Notes under the pieces: generated by a model
Databases searched by the model: none
What the model was told of the DNA's origin: nothing
The model's input: the letters and a program-made list of their open reading frames with translations, nothing else
Source of the DNA: Alkalibacillus haloalkaliphilus
GTDB lineage: Bacteria > Bacillota > Bacilli > Bacillales > Alkalibacillaceae
DNA length: 64,000 bases
Direction of reading: 5' to 3'
NCBI RefSeq assembly: GCF_007991275.1
Contig: NZ_BJYA01000011.1
Location: 62,001 to 126,000 of the forward strand
In this document: positions 17,918 to 26,428 of the stretch, piece after piece
Numbering within the stretch: the first letter of the stretch is position 1
Layout: every line of letters starts with the position of its first letter
Position numbers and translations under genes: made by a program

Positions 17918-18606
17918 GTTAATCCCTCAATTTTGTACCCGACACCTCTTACTGTTTTAATTAACGTCGGTTTTTTAGGGTCATCTTCTAGTTTTTCACG
18001 AAGATGACTAATATGAACATCGACAATTCGTGTATCACCAATATAGTCGAAATCCCAAATATCTCTTAGCAGTACTTCTCGTTTTACAGGCTTTCCAATT
18101 TGTTTAGCTAAATACAGCAGCAATTCAAACTCCTTACGTGTGAAGCTTACATGTTCACCTTGTTTATAAACCTCATAATAATCTTCATGAATTTCTACAT
18201 CTTGTATATTAATAACTTTTCTACTCTCCGTTTGAACCCGATTTAACCTTCTTAAAACAGCTTGAATACGAGCAACTAATTCTTTAGGGCTAAAAGGCTT
18301 TGTAAGATAATCATCTGCTCCAACATTTAATCCTTTAATTTTATCGGCTTCTTCTCCTTTTGCTGTTAACATAATAACTGGAGTATCATCTTGATTTAAT
18401 CTCATCGTTTCACATACTTTAATGCCACTTAATTTAGGTAGCATTAAATCAAGGACGACTAAATCATAAGAATTATTATATAAACTTTGAATAGCACTTT
18501 CACCATCATGAACGATTGTCGTCATGTATCCTTCTTGATTTAAATGATGATCTATTAACGTAGTAATGGATTCTTCATCATCAACGATTAAAACTTTTGT
18601 TGTCAT
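17914..18606 (-). CDS. phoP: PhoP-type response regulator
   Basis: This OmpR-family regulator has a receiver domain (residues 1-120) with the phosphoacceptor in VVLDLMLPKLSG, the switch Thr in VIMLTAKG and the Lys in YLTKPFSP. The winged-helix DNA-binding domain follows, with FTRKEFELLLYL and DTRIVDVHISHLREKLE. The 230-residue length and the mdh ... phoP-phoR-polA order identify PhoP. I saw only one TTTACA hexamer in the 18607-18855 gap, so autoregulation through a Pho box is not supported. That gap otherwise holds the splB terminator. Confidence 0.94.
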   Translation of the reverse strand: MTTKVLIVDDEESITTLIDHHLNQEGYMTTIVHDGESAIQSLYNNSYDLVVLDLMLPKLSGIKVCETMRLNQDDTPVIMLTAKGEEADKIKGLNVGADDYLTKPFSPKELVARIQAVLRRLNRVQTESRKVINIQDVEIHEDYYEVYKQGEHVSFTRKEFELLLYLAKQIGKPVKREVLLRDIWDFDYIGDTRIVDVHISHLREKLEDDPKKPTLIKTVRGVGYKIEGLT

Positions 18607-18814
18607 TTTATACAGCCCCTAAAAGATCATTAAGTTTTTGTATGTATTCCATACTTTCATAATATAAAACTGTTGTAAACAATGAAAACATCATGCTTAT
18701 ATTTTTAGGTTAATATAAGTAATTCGTTATAACAGTGCAAAAATCCTTTCTTAAACATATAAGTAGCGTATTCACATGGCTATGCAATAATTATATGTCT
18801 AATGCTTATTCAAA

Positions 18815-18847
18815 TAAAACAAAACACAGCCTGTCTGACTGTGTTTT
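18815..18847 (-). terminator. splB terminator
   Basis: AAAACACAG (18839-18847, minus strand) pairs with CTGTGTTTT (18821-18829), followed by TGTTTTATTTG. It separates splB from phoP. Confidence 0.82.
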
Positions 18848-18855
18848 GTTTATAC

Positions 18856-19884
18856 TTAAGTAAAGTACTCAAATTTAGCTGTTGGGAAATGCCTCTGTAA
18901 GTACTCTTGCATTTTATTTTTCATTTCCTCTTGCTCTTCGTCTTTGTAAACAAATTTACTAATACCGTATTTACCAAACTTCTTCTTACGTTTTGTCTCA
19001 TCTAGTTCTAACTTTGTCATCGGATAATTTTGTTCAATTGTTCTTTTAGCAGGCTGTGTGAAGCGATGCTGAATAAATTCAAAAGTTAGATCCTTTCTCG
19101 CAAACTCAGGAATTTGGTTATCCAACTTCTCAAACATCTCTGCGTAACCTTCTCTCCATCCATCATGAAGGTATATCGGAGCAACGATAAAGCCTAATGG
19201 ATAATCAGCCTCTGCAATTTTCCGAGCCGCTTCAAGGCGCTCATCCAATTTTGAAGTACCAGGCTCAAAATATTTTATAACGTAATCATCGTTAATACTA
19301 AATCGAAATCTTGTTTTTCCATTATGTTTGGCATCTAACAAGTGGTCAACGTGCGCGAACTTCGTTACAAAACGTAATTTTCCATACTCTGATTCACCAA
19401 AATGTTCTATGGCATACTTCAATGAATGAGTTAAATGGTCTATACCAACAATGTCAGATGTACATGAAGCTTCAAAACGAGTAAATTCCGGTGCTCTTTC
19501 AGCCATATATTTGTCTGCTTGTTCCAACACTTCTTCAACATTGACATATGTTCGAATATACGGCTTACTTCCCATAGTCGTCTGTAAATAACAATAATGA
19601 CAATGCCCCATACACCCTGTAGCAAGTGGGATTGCATACTCAGCAGACGGTTTAGATGTATCAAACTTTAACGTTTTCCTCAAACCGACGACTAAAGTCG
19701 ATTTAGCCATTCGATACTTTTGAAAATGGTTATCTCCTGGCAAGTTACGTACTTGGTTATGTGACGTCGTCTCACGAATCTCTATATCCATATCTTGAAA
19801 ACGGTCTATTAATTTCTTTCCTAAAGGGTACTCCATTGCCTTTGGTTCGACGTATACTAACTCTGGCATAAATGGTTTAACCAT
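18856..19884 (-). CDS. splB: spore photoproduct lyase
   Basis: SplB is a radical-SAM enzyme that directly reverses the thymine dimer 'spore photoproduct' during germination. The [4Fe-4S] motif is C91-MGH-C95-HY-C98, and C141 (FEASCTSD) is the conserved hydrogen-donor Cys, both at the positions known for B. subtilis. Of several in-frame ATGs, the one at 19882-19884 overlaps the splA stop region (ATGGTTAA) and gives 342 residues, the family length. The overlap implies coupling with splA. In B. subtilis the splAB operon is not located between mdh and phoP, so its place here is a rearrangement. Confidence 0.97.
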   Translation of the reverse strand: MVKPFMPELVYVEPKAMEYPLGKKLIDRFQDMDIEIRETTSHNQVRNLPGDNHFQKYRMAKSTLVVGLRKTLKFDTSKPSAEYAIPLATGCMGHCHYCYLQTTMGSKPYIRTYVNVEEVLEQADKYMAERAPEFTRFEASCTSDIVGIDHLTHSLKYAIEHFGESEYGKLRFVTKFAHVDHLLDAKHNGKTRFRFSINDDYVIKYFEPGTSKLDERLEAARKIAEADYPLGFIVAPIYLHDGWREGYAEMFEKLDNQIPEFARKDLTFEFIQHRFTQPAKRTIEQNYPMTKLELDETKRKKKFGKYGISKFVYKDEEQEEMKNKMQEYLQRHFPTAKFEYFT

Positions 19885-20134
19885 ACAAGTTACCATCTTC
19901 CCCAAAGTGATAATTGTAAGCACGCATCGCCTCTACTTCTGTTGGAAAAACTGCAATTTCTTCGTCTAATGGATAATAAGTATCGTACATAAATAAACTT
20001 AATTCTCCAGGTTGATCTGGATTCTCTACTACAGCTGCTTCTTGAACTTGTGCGACATCTTGAGCATGAGGATTTCGATATAAAACATAGACAACATCGC
20101 CAGGTTCAAAATTATGGTTTTGCTCAAAGTACAT
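19877..20134 (-). CDS. splA: SplA, regulator of spore photoproduct lyase operon
   Basis: SplA is a small TRAP-like negative regulator of splB in Bacillus. The 85-residue product contains EPGDVVYVLYRNPHAQDVA and VQEAAVVENPDQPGE, close to what I recall of SplA. The longer frame starts at base 20164, but the ATG at 20132-20134 behind AAAGGTGG is preferred. Its stop overlaps the splB start. A sigma-G-like -10 element (CATACTA) is about 30 bases upstream, so forespore expression is likely. Confidence 0.88.
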   Translation of the reverse strand: MYFEQNHNFEPGDVVYVLYRNPHAQDVAQVQEAAVVENPDQPGELSLFMYDTYYPLDEEIAVFPTEVEAMRAYNYHFGEDGNLYG

Positions 20135-20164
20135 TATAGCTCCACCTTTCACTTCATTTAACAT

Positions 20165-20171
20165 TAGTATG
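20165..20171 (-). promoter_or_regulatory. sigma-G-like -10 box of splAB
   Basis: CATACTA on the minus strand fits the sigma-G -10 consensus CATnhTA. The expected -35 region 17-18 bases upstream is AT-rich (TATAAT) and only weakly similar. splAB is a known sigma-G operon in B. subtilis. Confidence 0.5.
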
Positions 20172-20286
20172 AGACTAAACTACAAAAAAATTATATGAAA
20201 TATTTTCTTAAAACTAGACATTTACTATAAGCCATTCTATAGAAAAACTATAAGATATAGTAAAAGGTAAAAAGGAGGGGGAGGAT

Positions 20287-20544
20287 ATGATCTGGGGTCA
20301 TCGACTCGATCATCACCACCATGGACGACACCATCACAGAAGACACCACCACGACCACCATCATGGTGATCACCATGGTCATCATGGCGACCACCACCAT
20401 AAACCAAAATGTTGCTGTAAATGTAAATGTACATGTCAGATAGAATTTGTTTGCAAGCCAAAACCTAAGCCAAGATGTTGTGAATTATTATCCAATACTT
20501 GTTTCATAAAAAGACACTGTATTTGCGGAAGACCTTTATATTAA
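20287..20544 (+). CDS. small His/Cys-rich putative metal-binding protein
   Basis: I do not recognise this gene. It encodes 85 residues in two parts: residues 5-38 hold almost all of the 22 His as runs of two to four (HHHH, HHH, HHDHH types) separated by Gly, Asp and Arg, and residues 41-81 hold 12 Cys including CCCKCKCTC and two CC or C-x-C groups. It is real rather than a shadow: an exceptionally strong AAGGAGGGGGAGG site lies a few bases before the ATG, it faces away from splAB, and a terminator follows. The composition suggests metal chelation or a cross-linked spore-coat component; its place next to splAB hints at sporulation, but this is inference. A weak sigma-K-like -10 (CATTCTATA, 20233-20241) precedes it. 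Confidence 0.75.
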   Translation: MIWGHRLDHHHHGRHHHRRHHHDHHHGDHHGHHGDHHHKPKCCCKCKCTCQIEFVCKPKPKPRCCELLSNTCFIKRHCICGRPLY

Positions 20545-20570
20545 TATTAATTAGATATCAACTTCATAAT

Positions 20571-20628
20571 AGAAAAAAGCGATAGACCGACCGTTATTTA
20601 CGGTTAGTCTATCGCTTTATGATTAAAT
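20571..20628. terminator. bidirectional terminator between the His/Cys-rich gene and mdh
   Basis: AAAGCGATAGAC (20576-20587) pairs with GTCTATCGCTTT (20617-20628), with an inner CCG/CGG extension. An A-run on the left gives a T-run for mdh on the minus strand; TTTATG follows on the plus strand. Confidence 0.85.
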
Positions 20629-20640
20629 TAGAAGTTACTT

Positions 20641-21591
20641 TTAAGCTTCTGTATTGGCTAATACTTGCATGACATTTTTAACAGAGTCAGCTGATTTGTC
20701 TAGCTGCTGTTTTTCTTCTTCTGTTAAATCTAGTTCAAGAATTTCCTCAATTCCATTTCCGCCTAAAATTGTTGGTACACCTAAGTACATATCATGGTAA
20801 CCATATTCACCTTCTAGATATGCAATGGACGGTAAAATACGACGTTGGTCTTTCAATATTGCTTCAACCATTTCCGTTATTGACGCAGCTGGTGCGTAAT
20901 AAGCTGAACCATTGCCTAACAATCCAACAATTTCACCGCCACCTTTACGTGTACGTTCAACGATTGCATCTAGACGGTCTTTGGAAATTAATTTCTCTAG
21001 TGGAATACCTCCGGCGAATGAATAACGTAGCATTGGTACCATATCATCACCATGACCACCAAGTACGAACCCTGTTACATCTTTAACAGAGACATTTAGC
21101 TCTTGTGCAACAAATGTACGGAAACGTGCCGTATCTAATACCCCAGATTGACCGATGACGCGACTTTTCGGTAGACCTGATTCTTTAAACACAGAATAAG
21201 TCATTGCATCGACTGGGTTCGTTAATACGATTATGAAACAATCTGGTGAGTACTTCACAATTTGTTGTGTCACCTGTTTCATAATATTAGAGTTTGTTGC
21301 AACTAAATCATCACGACTCATACCAGGCTTCCTTGCGATACCGGCTGTAATGACTACTACATCGGAGTTAGCTGTCTCTTCATAATTTGAAGTACCTACA
21401 ATGTTTGAATCAAACCCTTGTACCGGACTAGCTTCTAACATATCGAGTGCTTTACCTTTCGTCGGATCCTCCATATCTGGAATATCCACTAACACTACGT
21501 CAGCTAGTTCTTTTTGAGCGGTCATCAGTGCTGTTGTCGCCCCTGTAAAACCAGCGCCAATAACTGATACTTTCTTACGTTTAATCGTCAT
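20641..21591 (-). CDS. mdh: malate dehydrogenase (LDH-like type)
   Basis: Mdh oxidises malate to oxaloacetate with NAD in the TCA cycle. It shows the Rossmann motif [13 protein letters not shown], the NAD loop, [13 protein letters not shown] and the catalytic GGHGDDMVP. The frame opens at 21606, but the ATG at 21589-21591, behind GAGGAG, is the expected start and gives 316 residues ([12 protein letters not shown]). It is the last gene of citZ-icd-mdh, with a 36-base gap after icd. Confidence 0.97.
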   Translation of the reverse strand: MTIKRKKVSVIGAGFTGATTALMTAQKELADVVLVDIPDMEDPTKGKALDMLEASPVQGFDSNIVGTSNYEETANSDVVVITAGIARKPGMSRDDLVATNSNIMKQVTQQIVKYSPDCFIIVLTNPVDAMTYSVFKESGLPKSRVIGQSGVLDTARFRTFVAQELNVSVKDVTGFVLGGHGDDMVPMLRYSFAGGIPLEKLISKDRLDAIVERTRKGGGEIVGLLGNGSAYYAPAASITEMVEAILKDQRRILPSIAYLEGEYGYHDMYLGVPTILGGNGIEEILELDLTEEEKQQLDKSADSVKNVMQVLANTEA

Positions 21592-21627
21592 TGCACTCCT
21601 CCTCAATATTCCACTATAAGATTTGTA

Positions 21628-22905
21628 TTAGTCCATGTTCTTGATTAGTTCATCAGCGAACTCAGAACATTTAACTTCTCTTGCACCATCCATTAGACGA
21701 GCGAAGTCGTACGTTACAACTTTGCTTGCAATTGTTTTATCCATCGCTTTGTGGATTAGCTCACTAGCTTCTCTCCAACCTAAGTGATCTAACATTAGCG
21801 TACCAGATAAAATAACTGAAGATGGGTTAACTTTATCTTGACCAGCATACTTCGGTGCAGTACCATGAGTAGCTTCAAAAATAGCATGACCAGACTCGTA
21901 GTTAATATTCGCACCTGGTGCAATACCGATTCCACCAACTTGTGCAGCTAGTGCATCTGAGATATAGTCACCATTTAAGTTCATTGTCGCAACTACATCA
22001 AACTCTTTTGGACGAGTTAAGATTTGTTGTAGGAAAATATCAGCAATCGCATCTTTAACAACAATCTTACCTGCGTCAACAGCTTCTTTTTCAGCTTGAT
22101 CTGCTGCGTCACGGCCTTTTTCTTCAGTAATTTGGTCATACTCTTTCCAAGTGAATACTTTATCGCCGTATTCACGTTCAGCTAAGTCATAACCCCATGC
22201 TTTAAATGAACCTTCAGTAAACTTCATAATGTTACCTTTGTGTACTAGAGTAACGCTCTGTTTACCTTCATTTAATGCATATTCAATTGCAGAACGAACT
22301 AGACGTTCAGTACCTTCTTTTGATACAGGCTTAATACCGATACCAGAAGTTTCAGGGAAGCGGATTTTGTCTACTCCCATTTCATTACGGATAAAGTCAA
22401 TAACTTTACCTACTTCTTCAGTACCCTCTTGCCATTCAATACCTGCATAAATATCCTCTGTGTTTTCACGGAAAATTTGCATATCTACATCTTCAGGACG
22501 CTTAACTGGAGATGGTACACCGCTAAAGTGGCGTACTGGACGTAAGCAAGTGAATAAATCTAACTCTTGACGTAAAGCAACGTTTAGTGAACGGATTCCT
22601 CCACCAATTGGCGTTGTTAGAGGTCCTTTAATTGCGATTTTGTAATCACGGATTGTTTCTAAAGTTTCCTCTGGTAACCATTCGCCTGTTTTGTCATAAG
22701 CTTTTTGACCAGCTAATACTTCTGTCCATTCAATTCCTTTTTCACCGTTGTAAGCTTTCTCTACTGCTGCTTCTAATACTCGAGACGCTGCTGCCCAAAT
22801 GTCAGGACCTGTACCGTCTCCTTCGATAAATGGGATAATTGCTTGATTTGGAACGTTCATTTGTCCGTTTTCTACTGTGATTTTTTCACCTTGTGTCAAT
22901 TTCAA
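21628..22905 (-). CDS. icd: NADP-dependent isocitrate dehydrogenase
   Basis: Icd decarboxylates isocitrate to 2-oxoglutarate. The substrate-binding serine/arginine block [17 protein letters not shown] near residue 104 is present, as are GDGTGPDIW and the downstream NADP-binding [19 protein letters not shown]. The 425-residue length matches Bacillus CitC. It follows citZ after an intervening hairpin that could reduce read-through. Confidence 0.97.
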   Translation of the reverse strand: MKLTQGEKITVENGQMNVPNQAIIPFIEGDGTGPDIWAAASRVLEAAVEKAYNGEKGIEWTEVLAGQKAYDKTGEWLPEETLETIRDYKIAIKGPLTTPIGGGIRSLNVALRQELDLFTCLRPVRHFSGVPSPVKRPEDVDMQIFRENTEDIYAGIEWQEGTEEVGKVIDFIRNEMGVDKIRFPETSGIGIKPVSKEGTERLVRSAIEYALNEGKQSVTLVHKGNIMKFTEGSFKAWGYDLAEREYGDKVFTWKEYDQITEEKGRDAADQAEKEAVDAGKIVVKDAIADIFLQQILTRPKEFDVVATMNLNGDYISDALAAQVGGIGIAPGANINYESGHAIFEATHGTAPKYAGQDKVNPSSVILSGTLMLDHLGWREASELIHKAMDKTIASKVVTYDFARLMDGAREVKCSEFADELIKNMD

Positions 22906-22949
22906 AACCTCCTATTATGTTCTAGAGCCATTATATATTAAAGGAATGA

Positions 22950-22979
22950 ACAACACAAAAGCCGGTTTCCCGGCTTTTG
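22950..22979 (-). terminator. hairpin terminator/attenuator between citZ and icd
   Basis: CAAAAGCCGG (22970-22979, minus strand) pairs with CCGGCTTTTG (22956-22965) with a short loop. The T-run is partly inside the stem, so read-through to icd is plausible, consistent with a citZ-icd-mdh operon with partial termination. Confidence 0.75.
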
Positions 22980-22986
22980 GAATTCA

Positions 22987-24102
22987 TTATCTTTCTTCTA
23001 AAGAGACAAACTGCTGTTTACCTGGTCCAACGTACTCTGCACGAGGACGGATTAGACGGTTATCTGAGTACTGCTCTAAAATGTGAGCTAACCAACCTGA
23101 TACACGACTTACAGCAAAGATTGGTGTAAATAAATCATGATCAATGCCTAAGCTGTGGTATACAGACGCTGAATAGAAGTCAACGTTTGCAGGTAAACCT
23201 TTCTCTTCTTTAATAAAGTCTTCAATTTTAACTGACATGTTGTACCACTTAGTCTCACCAGTGATTTCAGTTAATTGACGAGACATTTCTCTTAAGTGTT
23301 TCGCACGAGGATCACCATTTTCATAAACACGGTGGCCCATACCCATAATTTTCTCTTTGTTTGCAAACTTCTCTTTAATATATGGGATTGCGTTCTCTTC
23401 TTCGCCAATCTCTGAAAGCATCTGCATAACGCGCTCGTTAGCTCCACCGTGAAGTGGCCCTTTTAGAGCACCAATTGCTGCTGTTACACCTGAATACACA
23501 TCAGATAATGTTGCCACACATACACGTGAAGTGAATGTTGATGCGTTTAATTCGTGGTCAGCATGCAATACTAGCGCTTTATTAAAAGCTTCTTCTTCAA
23601 TTGCTTCTGGTTCTTTACCATTTAGCATGTATAAGAAGTTACCTGCGAAGCTTAAATCTTTCTTTGGTGCTACAGGTTCTTTACCATTACGAATACGTGC
23701 AAATGCTGTAGCGATTGTTGAGATCTTAGCTTGTAAACGAAGTGCTTTACGACGGTTAGCGTCTTCATTCATTTCATCCGCTTCATCGTCGTATAACCCT
23801 AACATAGAAACTGCTGTTCTAAGTGCAGCCATTGGGTGTACAGAATCTAAGTTATAAGATTTCAAATGATCAATAATTCCTTGAGGAACTTCCATTTCGT
23901 TAGCGATTTCTTGTTTAAAAGCGTCTAACTCTTCTTTAGTCGGTAGCTTTAAATTCCAAAGTAAATAAACTACTTCTTCAAAGCTACAGTTTTCAGTTAA
24001 ATCATCAATGTCATAACCAACGTAAGTTAGCTTGTCATCGATGATCGAGCTAATAGATGATTGTGTTGCAACGATACCTTCAAGACCTTTAGTGCTAGAC
24101 AT
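22987..24102 (-). CDS. citZ: citrate synthase
   Basis: Citrate synthase condenses acetyl-CoA and oxaloacetate. The short 371-residue form is typical of Gram-positive bacteria. Catalytic residues are visible: His in LHGGANERVMQML near 220, His in MGMGHRVYEN near 259 and Asp in HSLGIDHDLFTPIFAVSRVSGW near 312. The ATG has GGAGAG upstream. It opens the TCA operon and is separated from ytwI by a 210-base gap that carries its promoter. Confidence 0.97.
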   Translation of the reverse strand: MSSTKGLEGIVATQSSISSIIDDKLTYVGYDIDDLTENCSFEEVVYLLWNLKLPTKEELDAFKQEIANEMEVPQGIIDHLKSYNLDSVHPMAALRTAVSMLGLYDDEADEMNEDANRRKALRLQAKISTIATAFARIRNGKEPVAPKKDLSFAGNFLYMLNGKEPEAIEEEAFNKALVLHADHELNASTFTSRVCVATLSDVYSGVTAAIGALKGPLHGGANERVMQMLSEIGEEENAIPYIKEKFANKEKIMGMGHRVYENGDPRAKHLREMSRQLTEITGETKWYNMSVKIEDFIKEEKGLPANVDFYSASVYHSLGIDHDLFTPIFAVSRVSGWLAHILEQYSDNRLIRPRAEYVGPGKQQFVSLEER

Positions 24103-24174
24103 ACAATCTCTCCTTCTCTAAAAAATAATGAAAACATTAGTGTGTATGTATACACTTCTATTTACATAGCTATT

Positions 24175-24204
24175 ATTATACATCTCAAAGACCATTATAA
24201 ACAA
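24175..24204 (-). promoter_or_regulatory. possible citZ promoter
   Basis: TTGTTT (24199-24204), an 18-base spacer and TATAAT (24175-24180) on the minus strand, about 70 bases upstream of the citZ start. The remainder of 24103-24314 shows no clear CcpC, CcpA or terminator element. Confidence 0.5.
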
Positions 24205-24314
24205 AATTCTGTAGAAGTGAAACTATTTCGCTATACAAAATTCATAAATATCAACAATCCTGCATAACTGTTAATATATATTCCCTTAGAATGTGTATTT
24301 AAACATCTCGTCAT

Positions 24315-24788
24315 TTATGAAAAGAACTTCATAACACCATCAACTAATTGCATGACTAAATAAGCAATTCCTGCACCGATGACAGGTCCAACAGCGATTC
24401 CTTGAAATAAGACAACCCCTAAAATAGTACCGGCTATTAATGCGGCTGTTAAATGGGGATCACTTGCCATAAGATCAACCCCATCTTTGGCAACATAAGC
24501 TACGAACGCACCAGCAGCAATTGCAATCCATGCATAGTATGATTTCATACTTTCAAAAAGATCTGAAAAGCCAATTTCTCCATTTGCTATTGGGACTAAT
24601 ACAGCAATTGTAATGACAATAACACCTATAAAAATACCTTTTGACTCAAATAACGGTAATATACGATCTTCTAAACTTAACAATTTTATCCCTAACAATA
24701 TGTATACAGCGATTAATATAGCTTGATTTTTTGCGATAAAACCTAACGCTAAAAGGACAAGTAAAAATAAAGTCGAAGATGACAACAC
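24315..24788 (-). CDS. ytwI: DUF441 family membrane protein (YtwI)
   Basis: This protein of about 157 residues is almost entirely hydrophobic, with four to five transmembrane helices and the DUF441 pattern (AIAAGAFVAYVAKDGVDLM, and a GTILGVVLFQGIAVGPVIGAG-like stretch). The function is unknown. Start choice is uncertain: GTG at 24786-24788 or the adjacent TTG, with AAAGG upstream. It lies between ytvI (divergent) and citZ, the same order as in B. subtilis. Confidence 0.85.
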   Translation of the reverse strand: MLSSSTLFLLVLLALGFIAKNQAILIAVYILLGIKLLSLEDRILPLFESKGIFIGVIVITIAVLVPIANGEIGFSDLFESMKSYYAWIAIAAGAFVAYVAKDGVDLMASDPHLTAALIAGTILGVVLFQGIAVGPVIGAGIAYLVMQLVDGVMKFFS

Positions 24789-24864
24789 AACAATACCAAC
24801 CTTTGCTATTTTATTTCTATGATTAATCCATATAAAAGTCGAGCGTCTGTTTAGGAGTTATAAT

Positions 24865-25956
24865 ATGGAATTAAATTACCCTAATTTAATTAAACTGCTT
24901 ACCTTCACAATTGGGTTCGTCACAGTTATGTACTTTGGTTTTTATTACTTATTTCCGATCTTATTAAGTGTCATACTAGCTTTCCTCATAAACCCTCTCG
25001 TTAATTTTGTACAAGCTTATTTAAGAAATAGAGCTTTATCTGTTCTTTTTGTATTATGCTTTTTCTTTATTAGTTTTATTTCGATTATTTCATTAAGTAT
25101 CGTAGAGTTCATTCATCTACTCCAACACTTAACCATGACTACACCTGTCATACTCGAAGATTTGTTCAGACAAGTCGAACAGTATACGACACAAACTGTT
25201 GAACAAGTATATCAAACGATTGAAAACTTCGCCTCAACTATTCATCCAGAATCTAGCCAATTAATGAAAAACTTACTATCCGATACGACTAACTCTATGA
25301 AAGAGGTAAGTAAAGATTGGTTAATTAATTTGTTACAATCGGCGATGAACCAATTAACTTACATTATACAAGGGGGCTATATTTTATTTTTCGTTTTAAT
25401 CGGTACTTACTTCTTAAGTAAAGATGGTCCAAAATGGTTTAGAAATATACTAGAGCATATGCCTGAACGCACGTTTTCGATCTATTCGAAAACAAAGTCG
25501 GAAATTACTTACTTAATAAAAAAATATTTATTTGCACAGTTTTTATTAATCGTTATTACCGGTCTTATTGTCTATGCGGGTTTACTATTCTTTTCTGTCG
25601 AACATGCATTAGCTATAGCTTTTGTTGCTATGTTTTTAGACTTAATCCCTCTCGTTGGTGTTAGTGGGTTATTTATTCCATGGCTTATTTACTTATTTAT
25701 GACTGATCAATTTACGCTAACTGTTCAGCTCAGCTTATTGTTAATTGTGATCATTATAACTCGTAATTTATTAGAGCCGAAACTGATTGGTGCTCAGCTA
25801 GGCACTCACCCGTTCTTTGTATTAATACTACTATTCATATTAATAAGTACATTTGGTATTTTAGGTATATTTTTAAGTCCAATTATTATGATTATCATAG
25901 TCGCTCTCATGCGGGCTAACCTTTTGACACACGTAAAAAATTATATTGTGAAGTAA
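24865..25956 (+). CDS. ytvI: AI-2E family transporter-like membrane protein (YtvI)
   Basis: This polytopic membrane protein of 363 residues belongs to the UPF0118/AI-2E transporter family. It has two to three N-terminal helices, a long amphipathic central segment (about residues 80-180) and a C-terminal set of helices containing the family motif LDLIPLVGVSGLFIPW near 262 and ITRNLLEPKLIG near 308. Members export small molecules or exchange Na+/H+; the substrate here is unknown. It is divergent from ytwI, with TAGGAG seven bases before its ATG. Confidence 0.88.
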   Translation: MELNYPNLIKLLTFTIGFVTVMYFGFYYLFPILLSVILAFLINPLVNFVQAYLRNRALSVLFVLCFFFISFISIISLSIVEFIHLLQHLTMTTPVILEDLFRQVEQYTTQTVEQVYQTIENFASTIHPESSQLMKNLLSDTTNSMKEVSKDWLINLLQSAMNQLTYIIQGGYILFFVLIGTYFLSKDGPKWFRNILEHMPERTFSIYSKTKSEITYLIKKYLFAQFLLIVITGLIVYAGLLFFSVEHALAIAFVAMFLDLIPLVGVSGLFIPWLIYLFMTDQFTLTVQLSLLLIVIIITRNLLEPKLIGAQLGTHPFFVLILLFILISTFGILGIFLSPIIMIIIVALMRANLLTHVKNYIVK

Positions 25957-25967
25957 GACAAAGTAAA

Positions 25968-25997
25968 GGAGTACACAAACATGCGTTCATGTACTCC
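25968..25997. terminator. weak bidirectional hairpin between ytvI and fxsA
   Basis: GGAGTACA (25968-25975) pairs with TGTACTCC (25990-25997) in the 47-base gap between convergent genes. There is no strong T-run on either strand. Confidence 0.45.
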
Positions 25998-26003
25998 TCG
26001 ATA

Positions 26004-26396
26004 TTACCTTCTAATAACGGTGACAGTTCCCTTCTTAATCATCGCATAGACAACACCTTGTGCCCATTTCTTCATAGGTCGTCTCGTTACAGGGATCAAT
26101 AACATAAAGCCGAAAGCATCTGTTAAGAACCCTGGAGTAAACAAGACGACAGCACCTAATAAAATGGCCACACCGTCAAAGATTTCTTCTTTCGGTGCTC
26201 GTCCATTCGCCATTTCTAACCTGGCACGATTAAGTGTTTCAACTCCTTGTTGCTTAGCCAATATAGCTCCTAAAAATCCTGTTGTAATAATACCTAACAA
26301 CACAAACCAAATATTTAATATATTACCTAACCATACGAATAACGCAATCTCAATAGCTGAGACGACAATAATTAACACAAATAATAAACGAAACAT
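26004..26396 (-). CDS. fxsA: FxsA family membrane protein
   Basis: This protein of 130 residues has three to four transmembrane helices and the FxsA signature TTGFLGAILAKQQGVETLNR followed by a second hydrophobic pair (GVAILLGAVVLFTPGFLTDAFGF). In E. coli FxsA relieves phage T7 exclusion when overproduced; the physiological role is unknown. It starts 33 bases after pyk and has an AAAGGAG site, so it is likely co-transcribed with pfkA-pyk. Confidence 0.93.
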   Translation of the reverse strand: MFRLLFVLIIVVSAIEIALFVWLGNILNIWFVLLGIITTGFLGAILAKQQGVETLNRARLEMANGRAPKEEIFDGVAILLGAVVLFTPGFLTDAFGFMLLIPVTRRPMKKWAQGVVYAMIKKGTVTVIRR

Positions 26397-26428
26397 AATT
26401 GGCTCCTTTCGAGCTAGTCACCATTGGC

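Noticed and set aside
18607-18855. PhoP-box-like repeats upstream of phoP
   Set aside because: Only one clear TTTACA was found; tandem TTHACA repeats at 11-base spacing are absent.
20237-20461. Minus-strand 74-residue frame opposite the His/Cys-rich gene
   Set aside because: Its His/Asp/Gly repeats are the antisense image of the His codons; it has no ribosome-binding site, while the plus-strand frame has an excellent one.
24140-24165. Near-palindrome GTGTATGTATACAC upstream of citZ as an operator
   Set aside because: The two halves do not form a true inverted repeat when aligned, and it fits neither the CcpC nor the cre pattern.
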